DNA of 64,000 nucleotides from CALBPI01 sp038531945. Its GTDB lineage: Bacteria; Pseudomonadota; Gammaproteobacteria; Steroidobacterales; Woeseiaceae. Positions 25,795 to 32,516 of this stretch are shown here, piece by piece; the stretch's first letter is position 1; each line of letters opens with the position of its first letter. Position numbers and translations under genes: made by a program. The stretch is from the NCBI GenBank assembly GCA_038531945.1, contig JBCBBH010000001.1, positions 310,001-374,000 on the forward strand, given 5' to 3'. The notes beneath the pieces were generated by a model. The model had not been told where the DNA came from. It was given only the letters and a program-made list of their open reading frames with translations, and did not search any database.

Positions 25795-25834
25795 GTGTTG
25801 TAGTGAACTATAACACCATATCGACTATCGTCAA
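25795..25834 (-). promoter_or_regulatory. Promoter and GntR operator of the ABC operon
   Basis: On the minus strand, -35 TTGACG (25834-25829) and -10 TATAGT (25812-25807) are 16 bases apart. A near-perfect 22-bp palindrome at 25795-25816 (arms GTGTTATAGT and ACTACAACAC, 9 of 10 pairs) covers the whole -10. A bound repressor would therefore block the promoter. Palindromes of this GTGT...ACAC type are typical for YtrA-type GntR proteins. Confidence 0.7.
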
Positions 25835-25932
25835 GCCTGCTGCAAAACTTTTTTATGTTGCAGTGCACAACGGTGAGGACTGTGGGATACTCAGGCGTTC
25901 CAGAAAACGTGACGTCATAGGGGACAGAACGA

Positions 25933-26910
25933 ATGAAACAACCCGTACGCGTGGCCATTACCGGCGCTGCCGGCCAAATCGGATACCAATTGGCTTTTCG
26001 AATCGCTTCCGGACAAATGCTGGGGGCAGACCAACCGGTCATTCTGCAACTTCTCGAAATCACACCAGCACTGGACGCGTTAAAGGGCGTCGTGATGGAA
26101 CTGGATGACTGCGCGTTCCCGACCCTGGCAGGCGTCGTCGCTACTGATGACGCGGAAGTGGCGTTCGATGGTACCGACTACGCGTTGCTGGTCGGCGCCC
26201 GCCCCCGTGGACCGGGCATGGAGCGCAAGGACTTGCTCGAAGCGAATGCCAAGATCTTCTCCGCGCAAGGCAGGGCGATGAACAAGGTCGCCAATCGCAA
26301 TATCAAAGTGCTGGTTGTCGGCAACCCTGCGAATACGAACGCGTTGATTGCGCAGGCGAACGCACCGGATTTGAACGCGGCCAACTTCACCGCGATGACT
26401 CGCCTCGACCATAACCGGGCGATCGCTCAATTGGCAGACAAAACTGATAAACATGTATCGGATGTCGACAACATGATCATCTGGGGTAACCACTCCGCTA
26501 CGCAATATCCGGATGTCACTCACGCAACCGTCGCCGGTAAACCTGCGCCGGAGCTCGTGGACGCAGAGTGGTTGACCAGTTCGTTCATCCCGACGGTTCA
26601 GCAGCGAGGCGCGGCGATCATCAAAGCGCGTGGGGCGTCGTCAGCCGCATCCGCAGCGTCTGCGGCGATCGACCACATGCACGATTGGGCGCTCGGCACA
26701 AATGACAAAAGCTGGGTCAGCATGGCCATTCCATCCGACGGCAGTTATGGCATCGAGCCGGGTATCATTTACTCCTATCCCGTGCGATGCGCTGGTGGCC
26801 AGTACGAAATCGTGCAGGGCCTCGAGATCAGCGACGCAAGCCGTGCGCTGATGGACGCCACCGAGACCGAGCTGCGCGAAGAGCGCGCCGCTATCGAGTC
26901 ACTGCTCTAA
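25933..26910 (+). CDS. mdh: Malate dehydrogenase (NAD)
   Basis: TCA-cycle oxidation of malate to oxaloacetate. 325 aa of the group common in proteobacteria without the E. coli form. Motifs are the NAD site ITGAAGQIGYQLAFRIASG, the substrate loop GARPRGPGMERKDLL, VGNPANTNALIA, the active-site pair TRLDHNRA and NMIIWGNHSATQYPD. GGGACAGAACGA precedes ATG 25933. It is divergent from the GntR/ABC operon. Confidence 0.95.
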   Translation: MKQPVRVAITGAAGQIGYQLAFRIASGQMLGADQPVILQLLEITPALDALKGVVMELDDCAFPTLAGVVATDDAEVAFDGTDYALLVGARPRGPGMERKDLLEANAKIFSAQGRAMNKVANRNIKVLVVGNPANTNALIAQANAPDLNAANFTAMTRLDHNRAIAQLADKTDKHVSDVDNMIIWGNHSATQYPDVTHATVAGKPAPELVDAEWLTSSFIPTVQQRGAAIIKARGASSAASAASAAIDHMHDWALGTNDKSWVSMAIPSDGSYGIEPGIIYSYPVRCAGGQYEIVQGLEISDASRALMDATETELREERAAIESLL

Positions 26911-26937
26911 CACATTCGCCGACGGAGGCACGTCACT

Positions 26938-29508
26938 ATGGGTTTCATAAGTGGACTGTTCTGGTTTGTTCTGATTTTCGGCGGTGCATTGACACTCGCT
27001 TACAAACGCGCGGATCTGCGCACGGCGACGATCGCAAGTGCAGCGGCTGTGCTGGCTCTGACGCTTTTCAGTGGCGCCCCTGGCTTCGTCAAACTGATAC
27101 TGCTCGTGATTGTGGGCGGCATGGTCCTGTTGAACTTTGACGACTTGAGGCGCGAGCAGGTGACTGCCCGCATGTTGAAGGTTTACAAAACCATGCTGCC
27201 GTCGATGTCGGACACCGAACGCGAGGCGCTCGAGGCTGGCAGTGTTTGGTGGGATGGCGAGTTGTTCAGCGGCCTGCCGCAATGGGACCGACTGATGTCG
27301 ATGCCTCCGCCGCGAATGACCGACGAGGAACAAGCGTTTTTCGATGGCCCGACCGAAGAGCTCTGCCGGATGCTCGACGAGTGGGAAATCGGTCATGAGC
27401 TCGGCGATATGCCACCGCACATCTGGGACTACATCAAACAGCACCGTTTCTTCGCGATGATTATCCCGAAGGCCTACGGTGGGCTTGAGTTCTCGCCCTA
27501 CGCGAATGCACAAATCCTCAAGAAGTTGTCGACGCGCAGCACCGTCGCTGCCTCGACCATCGGCGTTCCCAACTCACTTGGCCCAGCAGAGTTGTTGCTG
27601 CACTACGGGACCGACGAGCAAAAACAACGCTACTTGCCAGGCCTCGCTTCGGGCGACGAGATTCCGTGCTTTGCGCTGACGTCGCCACAAGCGGGTTCTG
27701 ACGCCGCATCGATTATCGACTCTGGTGTGGTGTGCAAAGGTCAATGGGAAGGCGAAGAAATCGTCGGCATCAAACTGAACTGGAACAAGCGCTACATCAC
27801 ATTGGCGCCGATCGCGACGGTCCTAGGCCTCGCATTCAAGTTGTATGACCCCGATGGCCTGATCGGCGATGAACAGGAATACGGCATCACCGCCGCGCTG
27901 ATCCCGACCAAGACGCCTGGTGTTGTGCACGGTCGTCGCCACAACCCGTTGAATGTGCCATTTCAGAACGGCCCGACCAGCGGCAAGGACGTGTTCGTCC
28001 CGCTGGACTACATCATCGGCGGACCGGAAATGGCAGGTAAAGGCTGGAAGATGCTGGTGGAGCTTCTGTCGGTCGGCCGCGCGATCACATTGCCGTCGAG
28101 CGGTGCGGGTGGCGGCCAGGCAGTCACTTTCGCCACCGGCGCCTACGCACGCATCCGCAAACAGTTCAATATGCCGATCGGCATGTTCGAAGGTGTCGGC
28201 GAGGCGATTTCCCGCATGGCAGGACATACCTACATCATGAACGCGGGTGTCGATATCACGTCAGGCGCTATCACCGAGGGCGAGAAACCCGCGGTTCCGT
28301 CGGCGATCCTGAAATACCACTGCACCGAACTCGGACGAAAAGTCGCGAACGACGGCATGGACGTTCAAGGTGGCAAAGGCGTCATGATGGGGCCGAAGAA
28401 CTACCTAGGACGTGGCTACATGGCGGTGCCGATCGGTGTCACTGTGGAGGGTGCGAACATCCTGACGCGTTCGTTGATCATCTTCGGTCAGGGTGCCATT
28501 CGCTGCCATCCTTTTGTACTGCGCGAGCTGCACGCGGCCCAGGATGCCGACGAAGAGCGAGGTCTGGTCGAGTTCGACAAGGCACTGTTCGGACACATCG
28601 GCTATGCGATCAGCAACGCGGCGCGTTCTTTCGTCATGGCACTGACGCACGCGAAGTTCAGCGAAGTACCGCTGCACGGCCCGACTCAGCGTTACTACCA
28701 GAACATCAACCGCTACAGTGCCGCATTCGCCCTGACCGCGGATTTCGCGATGCTGACACTCGGCGGCAAACTGAAGATCAAAGAACGGCTGTCCGCGCGC
28801 CTCGGCGATGTTTTCAGCTACATCTATCTCGCGAGCTGCGTTCTCAAGCACTACGAAAACCAGGGTCGTCAACCACAAGACCTGCCACTGGTCGAATGGT
28901 CAGTGCGTACATTGATGTACGAAGCGCAGGAGCAATTGCACAAGTTCCTGCAGAACTTCCCGAATCGCCCGGTGGCCTGGCTGCTGCGGGCACTGATCTT
29001 CCCTCGCGGACGGACCTACTCGGCGCCGTCCGATCGCATAGGGAAGGATATTGTGGAGTTGATGATCAACCCGACGCAGGCGAGAGACCGGCTGTGTGCT
29101 CAAGTGTACCGCGAGCAACAACCCACTAACGCACTGGGAATGCTGCAATCAGCCCTGGAGCAATCGATCTTGATCGAGCCGCTTGAGCGCCGCCTGCGCG
29201 ATGCGAGAAAAGCTGGCGAACTGACGGCAGAGTATCTGCCACATCAGATCGAAGAAGCGCTCGACAAGGGATTGCTGTTGCCGGAGGAAGGGCAGCAATT
29301 GATGCGCTATCACGAGGCGGTTGCCGAGTTGATCGCCGTTGACGATTTCGCACCCGATGAAATCGGAAGAGTGGGCGCCGCGAGCAAATCGACGCGCAAA
29401 AAAACGACAAAGAAGAAATCGACGAAGAAGGCGACCACTCGCAAGACGGCCGCCAAAAAGCGCTCGACCAAAAAGTCGACCGCCAAGTCGAAAGCTGAAG
29501 AGGCCTGA
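26938..29508 (+). CDS. fadE: Acyl-CoA dehydrogenase FadE with a lysine-rich C-terminal tail
   Basis: First dehydrogenation step of fatty acid beta-oxidation. 856 aa against about 814 in E. coli. Two N-terminal hydrophobic segments (about 3-22 and 30-61) give a membrane-associated N-terminus. The dehydrogenase core follows (FALTSPQAGSDAAS, KRYITLAPIATVLGLAFKL, VQGGKGVMMGPKNYLGRGY, TVEGANILTRSLIIFGQGAIRCHP), then the extended FadE C-terminal region. The last 41 residues (816-856) are 15 Lys and 3 Arg among Ser/Thr/Ala, like histone H1 or AlgP, and are not part of normal FadE. GGAGG lies ahead of ATG 26938. Confidence 0.92.
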   Translation: MGFISGLFWFVLIFGGALTLAYKRADLRTATIASAAAVLALTLFSGAPGFVKLILLVIVGGMVLLNFDDLRREQVTARMLKVYKTMLPSMSDTEREALEAGSVWWDGELFSGLPQWDRLMSMPPPRMTDEEQAFFDGPTEELCRMLDEWEIGHELGDMPPHIWDYIKQHRFFAMIIPKAYGGLEFSPYANAQILKKLSTRSTVAASTIGVPNSLGPAELLLHYGTDEQKQRYLPGLASGDEIPCFALTSPQAGSDAASIIDSGVVCKGQWEGEEIVGIKLNWNKRYITLAPIATVLGLAFKLYDPDGLIGDEQEYGITAALIPTKTPGVVHGRRHNPLNVPFQNGPTSGKDVFVPLDYIIGGPEMAGKGWKMLVELLSVGRAITLPSSGAGGGQAVTFATGAYARIRKQFNMPIGMFEGVGEAISRMAGHTYIMNAGVDITSGAITEGEKPAVPSAILKYHCTELGRKVANDGMDVQGGKGVMMGPKNYLGRGYMAVPIGVTVEGANILTRSLIIFGQGAIRCHPFVLRELHAAQDADEERGLVEFDKALFGHIGYAISNAARSFVMALTHAKFSEVPLHGPTQRYYQNINRYSAAFALTADFAMLTLGGKLKIKERLSARLGDVFSYIYLASCVLKHYENQGRQPQDLPLVEWSVRTLMYEAQEQLHKFLQNFPNRPVAWLLRALIFPRGRTYSAPSDRIGKDIVELMINPTQARDRLCAQVYREQQPTNALGMLQSALEQSILIEPLERRLRDARKAGELTAEYLPHQIEEALDKGLLLPEEGQQLMRYHEAVAELIAVDDFAPDEIGRVGAASKSTRKKTTKKKSTKKATTRKTAAKKRSTKKSTAKSKAEEA

Positions 29509-29570
29509 GGCTGAACCCTCAGATCGTCTATGAAGTCAGTCTCCGGGTCCCTGCGACCCGTGAGACTGAA

Positions 29571-30899
29571 ATGACCGATTGGCTGCAGGGCCATGTTGAG
29601 CGGATGCTGCAACTGCCCGGCTTTATCGAAGCGCAACGATTTAATGGCACATCTGCGGACGACGGTTCGCTGATATTCACGGTGCAGTACCTGATGCGCG
29701 ATCAGCAGGCGCTGGACACGTATTTGCTGGAACACGCGGACCCGATGCGCCGTGAGGGTCGCGAGTTGTTCGGCAACGAGCTGGTTGCGACTCGCTCGGT
29801 CCGCTCGCTCGCGAGCCAGGAGACCACCGCTTGTCTGAATTGCGGCGCGGCAATGGATGGCCAGTACTGCTGGAATTGCGGACAACGCAACCGCGACCGG
29901 GTGATCACACTCAGGGAAGTTCTGAAGGATGGGTTTGACGAACTGTTCGATTGGGACTCTCGGCTTTGGCGATCTTTTCGGCCGTTACTGTTAAAACCAG
30001 GCCTCCTGACCGCTGAGTATTTGCGCGGCCGACGCGTGCGGTATGTTCCACCGTTCAGAACGTATCTCGTCCTGAGTTTTCTGTTCTTTTTGGTCGTTCA
30101 GCTGACGAATGCCGCCAACGTCGAATTCGATGATGCAGACGCAGAAGAGGCAGCGACTGAGCTTGATGCCGCAGCCGATCGAATCGAGACCGAAAATCCA
30201 GAGACGGCTGAGCTGCTCCGCCGGCGAAGTACCCGCCTGCGAGGCGACAACGCGGGAGATGCCGACGACAGCGAATCATCCGAGTCCGAGGCATCAGAAG
30301 CCGAGCAGGGAGACGACACGTCCAATACCGAAGACGAAGACTTCGTGAATGTTGGGATATCGTTTGATTCTCGGGAACGTGGCTCCGGCGAGTGCGAGAT
30401 GAACCTCGACCTCGGGATTCCGCTGTTGCAGCGCTTGCTGACTCCAGAGCACCAGCAGGCTGTATGCGAGGACCTGATCGCCACCCGCGGCGAAAAGCTC
30501 TTCGATCGAATGCAGCAAACGGCACCGGTCGCCGCGCTGATGCTGCTGCCACTCATGGCTTTGCTGCTAACCGCGCTCTATCCGAAGTCCCGACGCTACT
30601 ACGTCGAGCACTTATTATTCCTGATCCACTACCACGCGTTCACATTTCTTGGCTGGACGTTACTGATCCTGTACGAGTACGGCATGAATCTGGTGGGGGC
30701 GCATCCAGCCATTATGACGGTCCCGGCAATCGTCGGCGGACTGTACATCTGGCTTTACTTGTACCGCGCGATGCGTCGGGTCTACCAACAGCCCCACTGG
30801 GCCACGATACCTAAGTTCCTGATTTTAAACGTCGGATACATGGCGTCGTTCTTCTTTTTGCTGCTCGGCGTCCTGATTTACATTGTCATTACTTATTGA
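29571..30899 (+). CDS. DUF4286-DUF3667 fusion membrane protein with zinc ribbon
   Basis: 442 aa from ATG 29571. The N-terminal DUF4286 domain (to about 75) is followed by a Cys4 zinc ribbon (CLNCGAAMDGQYCWNCGQRNRD) and the DUF3667 block DWDSRLWRSFRPLLLKPGLLTAEYLRGRRVRY. TM1 is LSFLFFLVVQL. A long acidic low-complexity loop (about 180-270) and four further TM segments complete it. The DUF4286 domain begins before the ATG: the frame is open from 29499 and reads NPQIVYEVSLRVPATRETE into it. The real start may be CTG 29511 (AAGAGG seven bases upstream). Function unknown. Confidence 0.78.
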   Translation: MTDWLQGHVERMLQLPGFIEAQRFNGTSADDGSLIFTVQYLMRDQQALDTYLLEHADPMRREGRELFGNELVATRSVRSLASQETTACLNCGAAMDGQYCWNCGQRNRDRVITLREVLKDGFDELFDWDSRLWRSFRPLLLKPGLLTAEYLRGRRVRYVPPFRTYLVLSFLFFLVVQLTNAANVEFDDADAEEAATELDAAADRIETENPETAELLRRRSTRLRGDNAGDADDSESSESEASEAEQGDDTSNTEDEDFVNVGISFDSRERGSGECEMNLDLGIPLLQRLLTPEHQQAVCEDLIATRGEKLFDRMQQTAPVAALMLLPLMALLLTALYPKSRRYYVEHLLFLIHYHAFTFLGWTLLILYEYGMNLVGAHPAIMTVPAIVGGLYIWLYLYRAMRRVYQQPHWATIPKFLILNVGYMASFFFLLLGVLIYIVITY

Positions 30900-30908
30900 C
30901 AATTACGC

Positions 30909-30937
30909 TTGAGGGTGCGCGGACATCGGCCTACAAT
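30909..30937 (+). promoter_or_regulatory. Likely sigma-70 promoter of mvaS
   Basis: TTGAGG (30909-30914), a 17-base spacer and TACAAT (30932-30937). It would give a leader of roughly 110 bases before mvaS. In that leader GGGGAA (30945-30950) could pair with TTCCCC (31015-31020). Confidence 0.5.
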
Positions 30938-31052
30938 GAAATTTGGGGAAACAAACATCACCATGTCGGCAGAACCGCGCTGCCTGGGTTGATGGAGCGC
31001 CTGCGCGCTTGCGATTCCCCCTGTCACTAACGACTCGCGGTAAATAAAAGAT

Positions 31053-32516
31053 ATGAATATCGGAATCAGTGGTCTCGCTGCGTACGTACCACCCTATCGG
31101 GTGCAACTTGAGCAATGGTGCGAGTGGACCGATCAGCAGTGGCCCAAAATGCGCGAAGTCGTCGGCCGCAGTTTTCGTATGCGCGGCCAGCAACACAGCA
31201 TGTACACCATGGCTGCCACCGCGGTTCTGAGACTCATTCGTCAGTACGACATTGATCCCCAACAAGTTCGTTTTCTCGGACTCGGTACAGAGTCGAGCCT
31301 CGATAACTCAGCGGGTGCTGTCATTGTGAAAGGTATGGTTGACTCCGCACTGGTTGCGGAGGGTCGCCAGCCGTTGTCGCGCGCTTGTGAGGTACCGGAA
31401 TTCAAACATGCCTGCCTGGGCGGCGTTTATGCGATGAAGAGCGCATTGCGTGCACTCGCGTTCGACGGTCAAGGCAGTCAGGCAATCGTGGTGTGCGCAG
31501 ATATTGCCGAGTACCAACGCGGTAGCAGCGGGGAGCCGACGCAGGGCGCCGGTGCGGTCGCGATGCTGCTTGAGGAGAATCCGACGCTCGCGACGGTTGA
31601 CCTGAAAAACAGTGGCAGCGCTTCCGATTACCGCATCATGGACTTTCGCAAACCGATGCTGAGGTTTTGCAACCAGGATCGTAGCGAGACGCACCAGGTG
31701 CAGGACTTCCCGGTCTTCAACGGCAAGTACTCAACGACCTGCTATATCGACGAGACGCTGCACGCGCTCGCGGACATGTATCGTCGCCGGGACATCAACC
31801 CGGCCGACCACCTGCAGAAGGTGCAGCACATATTTATGCATCGCCCCTACCGCCGAATGCCGGAAAACGGTCTCGCCGTCGCTTGGTTATGGGCGTTGGC
31901 GATGGGTGATTCGACGCATCACGCGACACTCGCGGAATTGGCACAGGACACCGAAATCGAGGTCCAGTCGCTAGTGAACGAGCTGACCGCACTGCACGAT
32001 GTGGCCGCACTCGCCAATCCCGAACGTCTGAACGAAGAAACGATGCCGCAAACCATGGCGTTGGCGCGTTTGCTGCGCAAACATCCGAGCTACATCGCAA
32101 TGGTGCCGCAGAAACTCAGCCTCGGCAGCGAATGCATGCGCGATCTCGGCAATCTCTACACGGCAGCGTTGCCGGCTTGGATGGCTGCCGGTTTCGAGGA
32201 AGCGTTGGCGAACGAATTGGACCTCACCGGCCAGGAAATTCTGACGCTGGGATACGGCAGCGGCGATGCCGCTGAGGTCATACCGATGTATGTGTGCGAT
32301 GGCTGGCGTGAAGCTACTGCGCGAATCGGTTTCAGCGATGCACTGCAAGATCCGATTGATCTGACGCAAGCGCAGTATGAAGCGTTGCACGATGGTCGCC
32401 GAGTCGGAGACCTTGCTGCCTCCCATCGCGATGAGTTTGTTATCAGTGCCGTCGGGGATCAGACTGATCACCGTTTCCAGGATATCGGTATCGAGTACTA
32501 CCGATTTCAGGCTTGA
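31053..32516 (+). CDS. mvaS: Hydroxymethylglutaryl-CoA synthase
   Basis: Condenses acetyl-CoA and acetoacetyl-CoA to HMG-CoA, the entry step of the mevalonate pathway. 487 aa, longer than the Firmicute enzyme (about 390). The catalytic Cys121 is in FKHACLGGVYAMK, the general-acid Glu80 in GLGTESSLDNS, and the His in FMHRPYRRMPENG. The start is ATG 31053, with no clear ribosome site. The 3' end overlaps the convergent mvaA-mvaK1-idi gene by ten bases. Confidence 0.93.
   Translation: MNIGISGLAAYVPPYRVQLEQWCEWTDQQWPKMREVVGRSFRMRGQQHSMYTMAATAVLRLIRQYDIDPQQVRFLGLGTESSLDNSAGAVIVKGMVDSALVAEGRQPLSRACEVPEFKHACLGGVYAMKSALRALAFDGQGSQAIVVCADIAEYQRGSSGEPTQGAGAVAMLLEENPTLATVDLKNSGSASDYRIMDFRKPMLRFCNQDRSETHQVQDFPVFNGKYSTTCYIDETLHALADMYRRRDINPADHLQKVQHIFMHRPYRRMPENGLAVAWLWALAMGDSTHHATLAELAQDTEIEVQSLVNELTALHDVAALANPERLNEETMPQTMALARLLRKHPSYIAMVPQKLSLGSECMRDLGNLYTAALPAWMAAGFEEALANELDLTGQEILTLGYGSGDAAEVIPMYVCDGWREATARIGFSDALQDPIDLTQAQYEALHDGRRVGDLAASHRDEFVISAVGDQTDHRFQDIGIEYYRFQA

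Noticed and set aside
25861..25932. A strong promoter for mdh
   Set aside because: I could not find a convincing -35/-10 pair between the GntR operator and the mdh ribosome site.
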